From: Streptomyces oceani
GTDB lineage: Bacteria; Actinomycetota; Actinomycetes; Streptomycetales; Streptomycetaceae
Direction: 5' to 3'
Length of the DNA stretch: 51,702 nt
Assembly (NCBI RefSeq): GCF_001751245.1
Contig: NZ_LJGU01000135.1
Location: 24,974 to 76,675, forward strand
The position numbers and the translations under genes are program-made. Of this stretch, positions 1 through 9,791 are shown piece by piece. Under the pieces are notes generated by a model. That model had not been told where the DNA came from. It was given only the letters and a program-made list of their open reading frames with translations, and ran no database searches. The first letter of the stretch is position 1. Every line of letters begins with the position of its first letter.

Positions 1-93
1 GGGCCGACCATCGGGCGGAGGCACCTGCGGGCCGGGCGCCTGTCCGGCGAATCGCCCCGGGGGGAACGGTCGCTGAGCCCCGTACTCCTGCAT
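1..93 (-). CDS. Hypothetical Pro-rich protein, N-terminal fragment (partial)
   Basis: An open frame begins at an ATG at 93-91 and runs off the window edge, giving 31 residues that are rich in Pro, Gly and Gln (starts MQEYGAQRPFPPGRF). Such N-termini are common on Streptomyces membrane proteins with a disordered cytoplasmic head, but no domain is visible here. It lies about 125 bases downstream of the aroQ stop, on the same strand. The ribosome-binding site is weak and the frame stays open upstream to the aroQ stop, so the start is uncertain. It could also be chance high-GC open frame. Confidence 0.35.
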   Translation of the reverse strand, partial: MQEYGAQRPFPPGRFAGQAPGPQVPPPDGRP

Positions 94-219
94 CCGCGCC
101 CCGATCCGTCTCGTGTGATTGTCAGAACCGAACGGTACCTTCCCCGCAGGGCTTCCGCCGCACGGGCCTGACCGGTCCACCAGGCTCGTCCCGACGAGTC
201 GGCCCGCCCCAGGCCGTCC

Positions 220-675
220 TCAGTCCGCTGGTGAGGGTTCGGTCAGGTCAGCCAGCGCACGCAGCGCGAGGGTGTACGAACCGATGCCGAAGCCGGCGAC
301 CGTACCGCTGGCGACCGCCGCCACCACCGAGGTGTGCCGGAACTCCTCGCGGGCGCTCGGGTTGGAGATGTGCACCTCGATGGCCGGTGCCGTGCGCTGC
401 GCCAGGGCGTCTCGTAGGGCGTACGAGTAGTGGGTGAAGGCACCGGGGTTGAGCACCACCGGGATCGCACCGTCCGCCGCCTCGTGCAGCCAACCGACCA
501 GCTCAGCCTCGTCGTTGGTCTCCCGCACGTCCACCGCCATGCCCAGTTCGGCACCGAGCGCGGTGCACCGCCGGACCAGTCCGGGATAGCTGGTGGCGCC
601 GTAGACGTCCGGCTCGCGGGAGCCGAGCCGGCCCAGGTTCGGCCCGTTCAGTACGAGCACCCGTTGGGCGCTCAC
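220..675 (-). CDS. aroQ: 3-dehydroquinate dehydratase, type II
   Basis: Dehydrates 3-dehydroquinate to 3-dehydroshikimate, step three of the shikimate pathway, in the cytoplasm. The 151-residue product is the normal size for the small dodecameric type II family. It shows the N-terminal [20 protein letters not shown] block with the catalytic-loop Arg and Tyr, the [16 protein letters not shown] block (residues 75-90) and VHISNP (101-106), followed by EEFRHTS with a conserved His. The start is GTG at 675-673, inside the GTGA that also holds the aroB stop, so the two genes are translationally coupled. It is the last gene of the aroC-aroK-aroB-aroQ run. Family assignment is certain. Confidence 0.97.
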   Translation of the reverse strand: MSAQRVLVLNGPNLGRLGSREPDVYGATSYPGLVRRCTALGAELGMAVDVRETNDEAELVGWLHEAADGAIPVVLNPGAFTHYSYALRDALAQRTAPAIEVHISNPSAREEFRHTSVVAAVASGTVAGFGIGSYTLALRALADLTEPSPAD

Positions 676-1766
676 GCGGCGATCTCCGCGTGCGCCGCGA
701 GCAGCATCGCCGGATCGGGCCCTTCCAGCACGGCCGGCCTGGCCAGTCCGTCGAGCACGATGAAGCGCAGCAGGTCCCCACGGGACTTCTTGTCCACCTT
801 CATGGTCTCCAGCAGCTTCGGCCACTGGTCGCCGCGGTATGTCACCGGGAGTCCGACGGCCTGGAGCACGCTCCGGTGCCGCTGCGCGGTGGCGTCGTCG
901 AGACGGCCGGCGATACGGCCGAGTTCCGCGGCGAAGACCATACCGACGGCGACCGCGGCACCGTGCCGCCAGTTGTAGCGCTCGTTTCGCTCGATGGCGT
1001 GCGCGAGGGTGTGCCCGTAGTTGAGGATCTCCCGTCGACCGGACTCCCGCAGGTCGCCGGCGACCACGTCGGCCTTGACCCGGATGGAGCGCTCGATCAG
1101 CTCGGCGGTGTACGGACCGTCCGGCCGGCACGCCGCCTCCGGGTCCTTCTCGATCACCTCCAGGATGGCCGGGTCGGCGATGAACCCGGCCTTGATGACC
1201 TCCGCCAGCCCGCTGACGTAGTCGTGCGCGGACAGCGACTCCAACGCGGCCAGATCGCACAGCACGCCGGCCGGCGGGTGGAAGGCGCCGACGAGGTTCT
1301 TGCCCTCGGCGGTGTTGATGCCGGTCTTGCCGCCGACCGCGGCGTCCACCATGCCCAGCACGGTGGTCGGTACGGCGATCCAACGCACTCCGCGCAGCCA
1401 GCAGGCCGCGACGAAACCGGCCACGTCGGTGGTGGCGCCGCCCCCGACGCCGACGAGCACGTCGCCGCGGGTGAACCCGGTCTGGCCGAGGGCCTTCCAA
1501 CAGTACGCGGCCACCTCGACCGTCTTGGCCTCCTCGGCGTTCGGCAGCTGCACCGCGATCGCCTCGTAGCCCTGGGCCTCGAGGTCCTCACGCACCACCT
1601 GCCCGGTCTCGGCGAGCGCCTCCGGGTGGAGTACGGCGACCCGCTTGGCCTGGGGGCCGATGAGTTCCGGCAGTTCCCCGAGCAGTCGGTGCCCGACGAG
1701 CACGTCGTACGACGGGCCGCCACCGCTGTCCTCGACGGTGATCCGGGTGTGCGTGGGACTGGTCAT
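672..1766 (-). CDS. aroB: 3-dehydroquinate synthase
   Basis: Converts DAHP to 3-dehydroquinate, an NAD- and divalent-metal-dependent step of the shikimate pathway. The 364-residue protein has the family length. Visible signatures are [16 protein letters not shown] with the glycine-rich NAD-binding turn, [18 protein letters not shown], the [10 protein letters not shown] block, and metal ligands in the EVIK region and in [11 protein letters not shown]. The ATG at 1766-1764 overlaps the aroK stop as ATGA, and the stop overlaps aroQ. An open frame continues upstream of this ATG but lacks family similarity, so the MTSPTHTRI start is preferred. Confidence 0.97.
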   Translation of the reverse strand: MTSPTHTRITVEDSGGGPSYDVLVGHRLLGELPELIGPQAKRVAVLHPEALAETGQVVREDLEAQGYEAIAVQLPNAEEAKTVEVAAYCWKALGQTGFTRGDVLVGVGGGATTDVAGFVAACWLRGVRWIAVPTTVLGMVDAAVGGKTGINTAEGKNLVGAFHPPAGVLCDLAALESLSAHDYVSGLAEVIKAGFIADPAILEVIEKDPEAACRPDGPYTAELIERSIRVKADVVAGDLRESGRREILNYGHTLAHAIERNERYNWRHGAAVAVGMVFAAELGRIAGRLDDATAQRHRSVLQAVGLPVTYRGDQWPKLLETMKVDKKSRGDLLRFIVLDGLARPAVLEGPDPAMLLAAHAEIAA

Positions 1767-2275
1767 GCCTGCTCGAACTCCAATGACTCCAGGACCGCCT
1801 GGGCGACCTGCTCGGGGGTACGCCCCTCCGTACTGACGACCGCGCGGGCGACCTCGGTGTAGAGCGGTCGTCGTTCCTCCATGAGGGCGCGCCACTGCTG
1901 CCGTGGGTTGATGGTCAGCAGCGGGCGCGGGGCGTCCAGCCCGACCCGCTTGACCGCGTCGGCGAGGGGCAGGTCGAGGAAGACCACCGGCAGCCCGGCC
2001 AGCCGCTCCCGGTTCGGCGCGGAGACGACCGCGCCGCCACCGAGGGCCAGCACTCCCGAGTGGTCCGCGACCGCGGCGTCCACCGCCGTGCGTTCCAGTT
2101 GACGGAAGTGCTCCTCGCCCTCGTCGTAGAAGATATCCGCGATGGGCTTGCCGGCCATGGCGACGACATCGGCGTCGGTGTCCCGGAAGGTGCCACCGAG
2201 CCGTTCGGCGAGCAGCCGGCCGACCGTGGACTTGCCCGCGCCCGGGGGGCCGACGAGCACTACGGCGGGGGTCAC
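1763..2275 (-). CDS. aroK: Shikimate kinase
   Basis: Phosphorylates shikimate to shikimate 3-phosphate with ATP. The 170-residue product carries the Walker A loop GPPGAGKST (residues 9-17), the shikimate-binding DTDADV block (32-37), FRQLE and the LALGGGAV motif near residue 80, and an LID region around ARPLL/PRPLL. The start is GTG at 2275-2273, sharing a GTGA with the aroC stop. The upstream extension of the open frame is a shadow of aroC. It sits between aroC and aroB with 4-bp overlaps on both sides, which implies stoichiometric translation. Confidence 0.96.
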   Translation of the reverse strand: MTPAVVLVGPPGAGKSTVGRLLAERLGGTFRDTDADVVAMAGKPIADIFYDEGEEHFRQLERTAVDAAVADHSGVLALGGGAVVSAPNRERLAGLPVVFLDLPLADAVKRVGLDAPRPLLTINPRQQWRALMEERRPLYTEVARAVVSTEGRTPEQVAQAVLESLEFEQA

Positions 2276-3456
2276 GAGATCTCCAGTCCGTCGAGGTAAC
2301 CGGTGATGTTGCGCCGGGTCTCGGTCACGCTGTCGCCGCCGAACTTCTCGGCCACGGCGTCCGCGAGCACCAGGGCCGTCATGGCCTCGGCGACGATTCC
2401 GGCGGCCGGCACCGCGCAGACGTCGGAGCGCTGGTGGTGTGCCTGGGCCGGCTCCCCGGTGGCGACGTCGACGGTGGCGAGGGCACGGGGCACCGTCGCG
2501 ATCGGCTTCATGGCCGCCCGTACGCGTAGCGGTTCGCCGGTGCTGAGGCCACCCTCCGTGCCGCCGGAGCGGCCGGAGGCCCGGCGGATGCCGTCCTCGG
2601 TGACGAGGATCTCGTCGTGTGCCCGGGACCCGGGCGTCCGGGCCAGTTCGAAGCCGTCCCCGATCTCGACGCCCTTGATCGCCTGGATGCCCATCAGTGC
2701 CGCGGCCAGCCGGGAGTCCAGCCGCCGGTCCCAGTGCACGTGCGAGCCGAGCCCCACCGGTACGCCGTACGCCAGCACTTCGACCACACCGCCGAGCGTG
2801 TCGCCCTCCTTGTGCGCGCGGTCCACCTCGGCCACCATCGCGGCGCTGGCCTCCGCGTCCAGGCATCGCACCGGGTCCTCGTCCAAGGCGGCGGCGTCCG
2901 AGGGCGCCGGAAGCGCTCCGTGCGGCGCGGCGGCCGCGCCCAACCCCACGACGTGCGAGACGAGTTCGATCCCGGCGGTGGCGTGCAGGTAGGACCGCGC
3001 GACCGTGCCGAGCGCCACCCGGGCCGCGGTCTCCCGGGCGCTGGCTCGTTCCAGGATCGGCCGGGCCTCGTCGAAGGCGTACTTCTGCATCCCGGCGAGA
3101 TCAGCGTGCCCGGGGCGGGGGCGGGTCAGTGGCGCGTTACGGGCGAGGCTGGCGAGTTCCTCGGGGTCCACCGGGTCAGCCGCCATCACCCGCTCCCACT
3201 TGGGCCACTCGGTGTTTCCCACCTGCACCGCTACCGGCGAGCCGAGCGTACGGCCGTGGCGCACGCCGCCCAGGAAGGTCACCTCGTCGCGCTCGAACTT
3301 CATCCGCGCGCCCCGGCCGTATCCCAGCCGGCGCCGGGCCAGTCCGTCCGCCACCATGTCCGTGCTGACCGGCACTCCGGAGGGCAGTCCCTCCAGGGTC
3401 GCCACCAGCGCGGGTCCGTGGGACTCCCCCGCGGTCAGCCAGCGCAACCTGCTCAA
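2272..3456 (-). CDS. aroC: Chorismate synthase
   Basis: Final shikimate-pathway enzyme: reduced-FMN-dependent elimination of phosphate from EPSP to give chorismate. The 394-residue length matches actinobacterial AroC. The N-terminal block [14 protein letters not shown], the [14 protein letters not shown] block, the central [14 protein letters not shown] block and the C-terminal [15 protein letters not shown] region are all clear. It is the first gene of the overlapping aroC-K-B-Q run. It is separated by about 130 bases, including a small hairpin, from aroE upstream, so a separate promoter or a read-through arrangement is possible. Confidence 0.97.
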   Translation of the reverse strand: MSRLRWLTAGESHGPALVATLEGLPSGVPVSTDMVADGLARRRLGYGRGARMKFERDEVTFLGGVRHGRTLGSPVAVQVGNTEWPKWERVMAADPVDPEELASLARNAPLTRPRPGHADLAGMQKYAFDEARPILERASARETAARVALGTVARSYLHATAGIELVSHVVGLGAAAAPHGALPAPSDAAALDEDPVRCLDAEASAAMVAEVDRAHKEGDTLGGVVEVLAYGVPVGLGSHVHWDRRLDSRLAAALMGIQAIKGVEIGDGFELARTPGSRAHDEILVTEDGIRRASGRSGGTEGGLSTGEPLRVRAAMKPIATVPRALATVDVATGEPAQAHHQRSDVCAVPAAGIVAEAMTALVLADAVAEKFGGDSVTETRRNITGYLDGLEIS

Positions 3457-3542
3457 CGGTGCTCCTCGCTCTCGCGCCGTCGACCGGCGCCGTCCTCTGC
3501 CTGCCGCCGATCATCCCACGTACGGGACGCGTCCCGCCCCGC

Positions 3543-3559
3543 CGTCCGACCACCGGACG
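3543..3559 (-). terminator. Small hairpin between aroE and aroC
   Basis: A 6-bp perfect stem CGTCCG/CGGACG with a 5-base loop lies 28 bases downstream of the aroE stop. A self-complementary GGGACGCGTCCC lies just beyond it, near 3525. There is no T tract, as is usual in high-GC actinobacteria. It could attenuate transcription between aroE and aroC, or be chance GC-rich structure. Confidence 0.35.
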
Positions 3560-3586
3560 TCGGGTGCCAAGCCGAGCGGCCGGAAC

Positions 3587-4444
3587 TCAGCCGACTCCGT
3601 CCGCGGGCCCGCCGGCCGCCCGCCGGCGGAGCGCGGCCTCCCCGGCCGCACGCATCGCGTGGACGGGCGCGGGGGTCCGCCCGGTCATCCGCTCGACCTG
3701 CAGCACCGCCTGGTGCACGAGCAGGTCCAGGCCCCCCAGCACGGCGCCGCCGCGACGGTCCCACACATCGGCCAACGGGGTGGGCCAGGGTTCGTAGAGC
3801 ACGTCGAAGAGGGCCCCCGGGCCCTGGGGCACCGCCTCCGCGAGGCTGTCGGTGGCACCGGGCGGCGTGGTGGCGACGACCAGGGGCGCCGCCAGCGCCT
3901 CGGTGGCCCGCTCCCAGGGCACCGTACGCACGCGTACGCCGAGCCGGTCGCCCCAGCGCCGCATCTCCTGGCCCCGCTCCTCGCCCCGGACGTACGCGGT
4001 GACCGTGCCCGTACAGACACGTGCCAACGCGGCGAGCGCCGAGGAGGCGGTCGCGCCGGCGCCGAGCACCGCGGCGCTCTCCACCTGCCGCACGCCGCGC
4101 TCACGCAGGGCGGCCAGCATGCCCGGGACGTCGGTGTTGTCGCCGAGGCGACGTCCGTCCGGCGCGCGGAGCACCGTGTTCACGGCCTCCACCGAGGCCG
4201 CGGTGGCGCTGATCTCGTCGAGCAGCGGGATGACCGCGCGCTTGAGCGGCATGGTCAGGGACAGGCCCGCCCAGTCCGCGTCCAGCTCGGTGAGGAACGC
4301 GGCGATACCGCGCTCGTCCACCTCGAAGCGTTCGTACGTCCAGTCGTCCAGGCCCAGTTCCGCGTACGCGGCCCGGTGCAGCACCGGCGAGAGGGAGTGC
4401 GCGATGGGTGAGCCGAGCACCGCCGCGCGCCGTCGTACGGACAT
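3587..4444 (-). CDS. aroE: Shikimate dehydrogenase
   Basis: NADPH-dependent reduction of 3-dehydroshikimate to shikimate. The 285-residue protein has the substrate-binding GSPIAHSLSPVLH block (residues 11-23), SLTMPLKRAVIPLLD with the catalytic Lys (near 75), the NTDVPGM block with the catalytic Asp, a Rossmann glycine motif VLGAGATASSA, and the C-terminal GLDLLVHQAVLQVE helix. Its ATG shares one base with the mltG stop (TGATG), so it is probably translated by reinitiation. The final 15 residues are Gly/Ala-rich and not conserved. Confidence 0.95.
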   Translation of the reverse strand: MSVRRRAAVLGSPIAHSLSPVLHRAAYAELGLDDWTYERFEVDERGIAAFLTELDADWAGLSLTMPLKRAVIPLLDEISATAASVEAVNTVLRAPDGRRLGDNTDVPGMLAALRERGVRQVESAAVLGAGATASSALAALARVCTGTVTAYVRGEERGQEMRRWGDRLGVRVRTVPWERATEALAAPLVVATTPPGATDSLAEAVPQGPGALFDVLYEPWPTPLADVWDRRGGAVLGGLDLLVHQAVLQVERMTGRTPAPVHAMRAAGEAALRRRAAGGPADGVG

Positions 4445-6138
4445 CAGCCGGAGTTCCGCTTCTCTCGTTGGTATTCGTTGAACGCCTTGACGTTCCGCAG
4501 GTGCTCGTCGTGGTTGTCAGTGAAGCGAGTGTCGCCGGGTTTCACGCTGACGAAGAACAGCCAGTCACCCTTGGTCGGCTCAAGTGCCGCCTCCATGGCC
4601 TGTTTTCCGGGATTGTCGATCGGACCGGGTGGTAGTCCCGCGTGCAGATAAGTGTTGTAGGGCGACTCGAACTTCGTGTCCTCGACCGTGGTGTTGAGCT
4701 TCGACTCACCCTTGGCGTAGTTGATCGTCGAGTCGAACTCCAGCTTCATGGGTTTCTCCAGGCGGTTGTAGATCACCCGGGCGACCTTGCCGAAGTCGGC
4801 GTCCTCCTGTGCCTCGGCCTGGATCAGCGAGGCGACCGTCACGGTCTCCCGTGGGGTCATGTCACGCTTCTTCGCGGCGGACTCCAGACCGAGCTTCTCG
4901 TACTCGGACTCGGCGCGCTCCACCATGTCCCGCAGCAGGCCCTTCGGAGTGGTGTTGTCCCCGACGGTGTACTTCGCGGGATAGAGCAGGCCTTCCGGCT
5001 TGCCTCTCGCCCACTTCGGCAACCCGAGGCCGCCCGCCTCGGCGGCTTTCTCGGTGGTGCCCTTCTTCTGCTCCAGCTTCTTGTCGATCAGCTCGTAGAT
5101 CTCGGTGGCCCGCAGTCCCTCCGGCACGATGAGGCCGCTCTGGCTCTTCGGGTCGAGCATCATCTCGATGGCCGCGCTGGCGGACATCTGCTTTTGCAGG
5201 GTGTAGACCCCGGCGTGAATTCCAGCGGACTTCGTGTTCTCGTCCGCGGCGTCCACGAAGGCGTCGTGGCTCTTCACCACGCCGGATTTCTTCAGAATGT
5301 TCCCCATATCGGACAGTGACGACCCCTTCGGAATCTCCACCTGTACGGTTCCGCTTCCGTTTCCGGAATAGTCCGGCGCCGGGCCGAACCGGGACTCGTA
5401 GAACTGGTAGCCGAAGTATCCGAGTGTGCCGACACCGCCCGCGAGCAGCACGGTGACGACGAGGCACGCGCAACCGCTGCGGCGCTTGCCACCCCGCCGG
5501 CCACGGCGGTCGTCACCGTCCTCCGCGTCGGCACCACCGTCGTCCGGGTCGTCCCCACCCGCGAAGAACGCGTGCTCTCCCTGGTCGGGCCCCGGGTCCC
5601 AACCGGTCTCCGGGTCGGGGAAGCCAGCGCCGCCCGGGCCAGCAGGGCCAGGGCGCGCTGTCTGCCCTGGTTCCCCCGTGGAGTGGTAGCCGGGATGCTG
5701 ACCCGTGCCGTAGACGTGCGGCTGCGGACCGGTACCGTACGGGTCCGCGCCGCCCTGGGCCTCCCAGCCGGCGTACGGCTGCTGCGCCGGGTGGTAGTGA
5801 CCGCCACTCTGGTACGCCTGCTGCTGGTGCGGGTCGTGGTACGGCTGGTCCTGGTATCCCCCGCCGGGGAAAGCCTGGCCCTGATAGGAGCTCTGGTAAG
5901 GATCCTGGTAGTACGCGTCCGGCGACCCGGCGAAGCCCTGATCCTGGTGCGCGGGGTACTGCTGGTACTGATAGCCCTGGTACTGCTGATCGTACGACTG
6001 TTCGTACTGCTGGCCAGTGTACGGCTCCCACCCGCCCTGCTGTGCTGCGGGCTGGCCACCGTCCCATCCCGGGTCCCCGTACAACGGGTCCTCGGGATGC
6101 CACGGTTGGGAGCCCGGGCCCCGGCCATACTCAGTCAT
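4444..6138 (-). CDS. mltG: Endolytic murein transglycosylase MltG with long Y/Q-rich N-terminal tail
   Basis: MltG cleaves nascent glycan strands at the membrane and is thought to set glycan chain termini. The 564-residue product begins at ATG 6138-6136 behind a GAGGGG site. Residues 30-160 are low-complexity and very rich in Tyr, Gln, Gly and Pro. Residues 195-220 are acidic then basic, and one membrane segment spans about 222-245. The extracellular part has the YceG/MltG features ASLIQAEAQ (with the presumed catalytic Glu) and PYNTYLHAGLPPGPIDNPG. The tail is roughly 200 residues longer than in E. coli. It follows ruvX by 140 bases and overlaps aroE by one base. Confidence 0.93.
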   Translation of the reverse strand: MTEYGRGPGSQPWHPEDPLYGDPGWDGGQPAAQQGGWEPYTGQQYEQSYDQQYQGYQYQQYPAHQDQGFAGSPDAYYQDPYQSSYQGQAFPGGGYQDQPYHDPHQQQAYQSGGHYHPAQQPYAGWEAQGGADPYGTGPQPHVYGTGQHPGYHSTGEPGQTARPGPAGPGGAGFPDPETGWDPGPDQGEHAFFAGGDDPDDGGADAEDGDDRRGRRGGKRRSGCACLVVTVLLAGGVGTLGYFGYQFYESRFGPAPDYSGNGSGTVQVEIPKGSSLSDMGNILKKSGVVKSHDAFVDAADENTKSAGIHAGVYTLQKQMSASAAIEMMLDPKSQSGLIVPEGLRATEIYELIDKKLEQKKGTTEKAAEAGGLGLPKWARGKPEGLLYPAKYTVGDNTTPKGLLRDMVERAESEYEKLGLESAAKKRDMTPRETVTVASLIQAEAQEDADFGKVARVIYNRLEKPMKLEFDSTINYAKGESKLNTTVEDTKFESPYNTYLHAGLPPGPIDNPGKQAMEAALEPTKGDWLFFVSVKPGDTRFTDNHDEHLRNVKAFNEYQREKRNSG

Positions 6139-6278
6139 CGATCCCCTCGCGCCATGGAGCGGCAGCGGTCCTGTGCCGTGCCGCGCGATGCTACGCGGTC
6201 GCACGACCCCGAACTGCCCGCCTGTGCGGCAGGTGTTCGAACCGCTGCCATGTCGCGCGGCACGTTACCGCATCGCGA

Positions 6279-6743
6279 TCAGACAACCACTTCGACGCAC
6301 TGGCCTGGCGGCTGCCCGGAGGTGCGTTCGGTCTCCAGCGCGGAGCGCAGGATGACCACCGCGGCGGCCTGATCGACGCGTGAGCGCCCCTTCTTGCTGC
6401 TGACCCCGGAGTCCCGCATCTCCCGCGCCGCCGTGACGGTGCTCATACGCTCGTCCACCAGACGCACCGGCACCGGTACGATGCCACGAGCCAGTCGCTC
6501 GGCGAAGGCGCGCACCTTGGCCGCGGCCGGGCCCTCCCCACCGTTCAGCGAGCGGGGCAGGCCGACGAGCACCTCGAGTGGCGCGTACTCCTCCACGAGC
6601 GCCGCCAGCCGCCGGTGGGCAGCGGGGAGGTCGCGGCCCGGCACGGTCTCGAGCGGACTCGCCAGGAGCCCGTCGGGGTCGCTGCTGGCGACCCCGATCC
6701 GGACATCCCCGACGTCCACCGCCAGGCGTCGACCACGTCGCAT
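6279..6743 (-). CDS. ruvX: YqgF/RuvX family RNase H-fold nuclease (putative Holliday junction resolvase)
   Basis: The 154-residue protein has the YqgF RNase H-like layout: LAVDVGDVRIGVASSD at the N-terminus with the first acidic residue, VLVGLPRSLNG in the middle, VRLVDERMSTVTA with the second acidic residue, and DQAAAVVIL near the end with the third. In E. coli the homologue is linked to 16S rRNA 5' processing, whereas its family name reflects a predicted resolvase role. Its ATG shares one base with the alaS stop (TGATG), so the genes are coupled. Family assignment is firm; the in vivo substrate is not known from the sequence. Confidence 0.93.
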   Translation of the reverse strand: MRRGRRLAVDVGDVRIGVASSDPDGLLASPLETVPGRDLPAAHRRLAALVEEYAPLEVLVGLPRSLNGGEGPAAAKVRAFAERLARGIVPVPVRLVDERMSTVTAAREMRDSGVSSKKGRSRVDQAAAVVILRSALETERTSGQPPGQCVEVVV

Positions 6744-9409
6744 CAGGCGCTCTCCGTCACCTGGCGCTCCACCGCCGCCATGGCCTGCTCGACCGCCTCC
6801 GGGTCCTGGCCCCCGCCCTGGGCGAGGTCCGGCTTGCCGCCACCACCACCGCCCAGCGCCTTGGCGGCCGTACGCACCAGGTCGCCGGCCTTCAGACCAC
6901 GGTCACGTGCCGCGTCGTTGGTGGCGATGACCGTCAGCGGACGCCCGTTGGTCACGGTGAACAGCGCCACCACCGCGGGCCGGCCGCCCTGGATACGCCC
7001 CCGCACGTCGAGCACCAGGGTACGGAGGTCGTCGGCGGCGGTGCCGTCCGGCACCCGGCCGGCGGCCAGTGCCACGCCCCGTACGTCCTTCGCCTCCTGG
7101 GCGAGGCCGGCGGCAGCCTGCAGCACCTTCTCGGCGCGGAACCGCTCGATCTCCCTCTCGGCGTCCTTGAGTCGGCCGAGCATCCCCGAAACCTTCTCCG
7201 GCAGCTCCTCCGGCTTACCCTTGATCAACTCGGTGAGCTGAGAGACGACGGTGTGCTCACGCGCCAGGAAGTGATAGGCGTCCATGCCCACCAGCGCTTC
7301 CACCCGGCGTACCCCGGAGCCGATGGAGGACTCCCCGAGCAGCTTCACCAGCCCGAGTTGAGCGGTGTTGTGCACGTGGGTGCCGCCACACAGCTCCTTG
7401 GAGAAGTCGCCGATGCTCACCACCCGCACCTGCTCGCCGTACTTCTCACCGAACTCCGCGAGCGCGCCCTGCTTCTTCGCGTCGTTGAGGGACATCACCT
7501 CGGCGGAGACGTCGAGCTCCCGACCCAGGACCTCGTTGATCCGCTGCTCGACGTCCAGCAGCACCCCGCCCGGCACGGCGGAGGGTGAGCCGAAGTCGAA
7601 ACGGAACCGGCCCGGGGCGTTCTCCGAGCCCGCCTGCGCGGCCGTGGGGCCCAGCGCGTCCCGCAACGCCTGGTGCGTGAGGTGCGTGGCGCTGTGCGCC
7701 CGGGCGATCGAGCGGCGCCGGTTCAGGTCGATGGAGCAGTACGCGCCCGCGCCCACCGTCACCTCCCCGACCTGGACCACGCCCTTGTGCACGCTCACTC
7801 CGGGCACCGGCTGCTGCACGTCCCGCACCTGCACGACCGCGCCGTCGACCAGCCGGATGCGCCCGGTGTCGGCCAGCTGACCGCCGCCCTCGGCGTAGAA
7901 CGGCGTACGGTCCAGGACCACCTCGACCTCGTCGCCCTCGTGTGCGGCCGGGGCGCTGACGCCGTCGACCAACAGACCGAGGACGGACGCCTCACCCTCG
8001 GTGGCGGAGTAGCCGGTGAACTCGGTGGTCCCGGTGGCGTCCGCCACCTGTCGGTAGGCGGACAGGTCGGCGTGCCCCTGCTTCTTGGACTTGGCGTCCG
8101 CCTTGGCCCGCTCCCGCTGCTCCCGCATCAACCGCCGAAAGCCCGCCTCGTCCACGGAGAGGCCCTGCTCGGCGGCCATCTCCAGGGTGAGGTCGATCGG
8201 GAAGCCCCAGGTGTCGTGCAGCAGGAACGCCTTGTCGCCGGGAAGCACCGTGCCGCCCCCGGAACGGGTCTCGGTGACCGCGCTGTCCAGAATGTTGGTG
8301 CCGGCCCTGAGGGTCTTCAGGAACGCGGCCTCCTCGGCGACCGCGACTGTCTCGATACGTTGGTGGTCCTCGACCAACTCCGGGTACTGCGGCCCCATCG
8401 CCCGGACCACGGTGTCGGTCAGCTCCGCGACGGTGGGCCCGGCGGCGCCGAGAATGCGGATGTTGCGGATGGCCCGGCGCATGAGGCGGCGCAGGACGTA
8501 GCCACGACCCTCGTTGCCCGGTGTGACACCGTCTCCGATGAGCATGATGGCCGTACGAATGTGGTCGGCGGCGACCCGCAGCGAGACGTCGCTGTGGTCA
8601 CTCGCGCCGTAGCGCACCCCGGTCAGCTCGGTGACCTTGTCGATGACCATCCGAGAGGTGTCGATCTCGAAGAGGTTGGGGACGCCCTGCAGGATCATCG
8701 CCAAACGCTCGAGGCCGAGGCCGGTGTCGATGTTCTGCTTGGGCAGATCCCCGAGGATCGGGTAGTCCTTGCCTTCGCCGGCGCCGCGCTCGTACTGCAT
8801 GAAGACCAGGTTCCAGATCTCCACGTAGCGCTCGTCGTTGACCGCCGGGCCGCCCTCCGGGCCGAGTTCGGGACCGCGGTCGTAGTGCACCTCGGAGCAC
8901 GGGCCGCAGGGCCCCGGGACGCCCATGTCCCAGTAGTTCTCGTCCTTGCCCATCCGCTGGATGCGCTCCGCCGGGACACCGACGAGGTCCCGCCAGATCC
9001 GCTCCGCCTGGTCGTCCTCCTCGTAGACCGTGATCCACAGCCGCTCCGGGTCGAGGCCATAACCGCCGGCCTGCTGGGAGGTGGTGAGCAGCTCCCAGGC
9101 GAACTTGGCGGCGCCTTCCTTGAAGTAGTCCCCGAAGGAGAAGTTTCCGCACATCTGGAGGAAGGTGCCGTGCCGCGTGGTCTTGCCGACCTCCTCAATG
9201 TCCGGGGTCCGCACGCACTTCTGGACGCTCGTGGCGCGGTCGTACGGAGCCGCGGCCTCGCCCAGGAAATACGGCTTGAACGGCACCATGCCCGCGTTGA
9301 CCAGCAGCAGCGTCGGGTCGTCCGCGATGAGTGACGCCGACGGCACGACGGTGTGCCCACGCTCCTCGAAGAAGCGCAGCCAGCGGCGGCGGATTTCAGC
9401 CGACTCCAT
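6743..9409 (-). CDS. alaS: Alanyl-tRNA synthetase
   Basis: Charges tRNA-Ala with alanine. The 888-residue protein is full length. The class II core begins at residue 1 ([20 protein letters not shown]) and includes [18 protein letters not shown] and [13 protein letters not shown]. The editing domain has the HSATHLTHQ metal site and CGGTHVHNT. The C-terminal oligomerisation/C-Ala domain ends in a glycine-rich [16 protein letters not shown] block. The stop overlaps ruvX and the ATG overlaps the preceding DUF6167 gene, both as TGATG. Confidence 0.98.
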   Translation of the reverse strand: MESAEIRRRWLRFFEERGHTVVPSASLIADDPTLLLVNAGMVPFKPYFLGEAAAPYDRATSVQKCVRTPDIEEVGKTTRHGTFLQMCGNFSFGDYFKEGAAKFAWELLTTSQQAGGYGLDPERLWITVYEEDDQAERIWRDLVGVPAERIQRMGKDENYWDMGVPGPCGPCSEVHYDRGPELGPEGGPAVNDERYVEIWNLVFMQYERGAGEGKDYPILGDLPKQNIDTGLGLERLAMILQGVPNLFEIDTSRMVIDKVTELTGVRYGASDHSDVSLRVAADHIRTAIMLIGDGVTPGNEGRGYVLRRLMRRAIRNIRILGAAGPTVAELTDTVVRAMGPQYPELVEDHQRIETVAVAEEAAFLKTLRAGTNILDSAVTETRSGGGTVLPGDKAFLLHDTWGFPIDLTLEMAAEQGLSVDEAGFRRLMREQRERAKADAKSKKQGHADLSAYRQVADATGTTEFTGYSATEGEASVLGLLVDGVSAPAAHEGDEVEVVLDRTPFYAEGGGQLADTGRIRLVDGAVVQVRDVQQPVPGVSVHKGVVQVGEVTVGAGAYCSIDLNRRRSIARAHSATHLTHQALRDALGPTAAQAGSENAPGRFRFDFGSPSAVPGGVLLDVEQRINEVLGRELDVSAEVMSLNDAKKQGALAEFGEKYGEQVRVVSIGDFSKELCGGTHVHNTAQLGLVKLLGESSIGSGVRRVEALVGMDAYHFLAREHTVVSQLTELIKGKPEELPEKVSGMLGRLKDAEREIERFRAEKVLQAAAGLAQEAKDVRGVALAAGRVPDGTAADDLRTLVLDVRGRIQGGRPAVVALFTVTNGRPLTVIATNDAARDRGLKAGDLVRTAAKALGGGGGGKPDLAQGGGQDPEAVEQAMAAVERQVTESA

Positions 9410-9783
9410 CAGTGGTCCTCTTTCCGATCGTACGGGTGTGCTGGGAGTGCCGGATATGTCGTGTCGCCCCGCGCCGGCCCCGGTCCGGGCCGCGCCTCGC
9501 CGAGCCCCGGCCGGGGCTGGGGCCGGGCGGGAAGCACGGGGTGCTCGGCGTCCATGGGAGCCTGCAGGCCGAGCGCGTCGTTGAGTTCGTCCTCGCGCTG
9601 CACCATGCCGGTGCGCACCTCGAGCGCGAAGTCACGCATCCGGTGACCGGTCTCGACCGCCTTGTCGGCGGCACGCGCGCCGAGCGACTCCGGCGTCAGG
9701 CTACGCAGCTTGCGATTGACCTTGGTGGTGGCCCACACTCCGGCGGCGGCGCCGGTGGTGAACCAGAAGGCACGTCGGAACAT
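9409..9783 (-). CDS. DUF6167-type small protein
   Basis: A 124-residue protein with an N-terminal hydrophobic stretch ([18 protein letters not shown], residues 3-20) likely to be a membrane anchor. A charged helical region follows to about residue 75, then a Pro/Arg-rich tail. It matches the actinobacterial small membrane protein family that sits immediately upstream of alaS. No catalytic residues are visible. It starts 8 bases after the DUF948 gene and its stop shares a base with the alaS ATG. Function is unknown. Confidence 0.82.
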   Translation of the reverse strand: MFRRAFWFTTGAAAGVWATTKVNRKLRSLTPESLGARAADKAVETGHRMRDFALEVRTGMVQREDELNDALGLQAPMDAEHPVLPARPQPRPGLGEARPGPGPARGDTTYPALPAHPYDRKEDH

Positions 9784-9791
9784 GGCGCGGA

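Noticed and set aside
220..1500. A 426-residue minus-strand open frame covering aroQ and much of aroB.
   Set aside because: Only its last 151 residues match a protein family (AroQ); the rest is an Arg-rich out-of-frame read of aroB.
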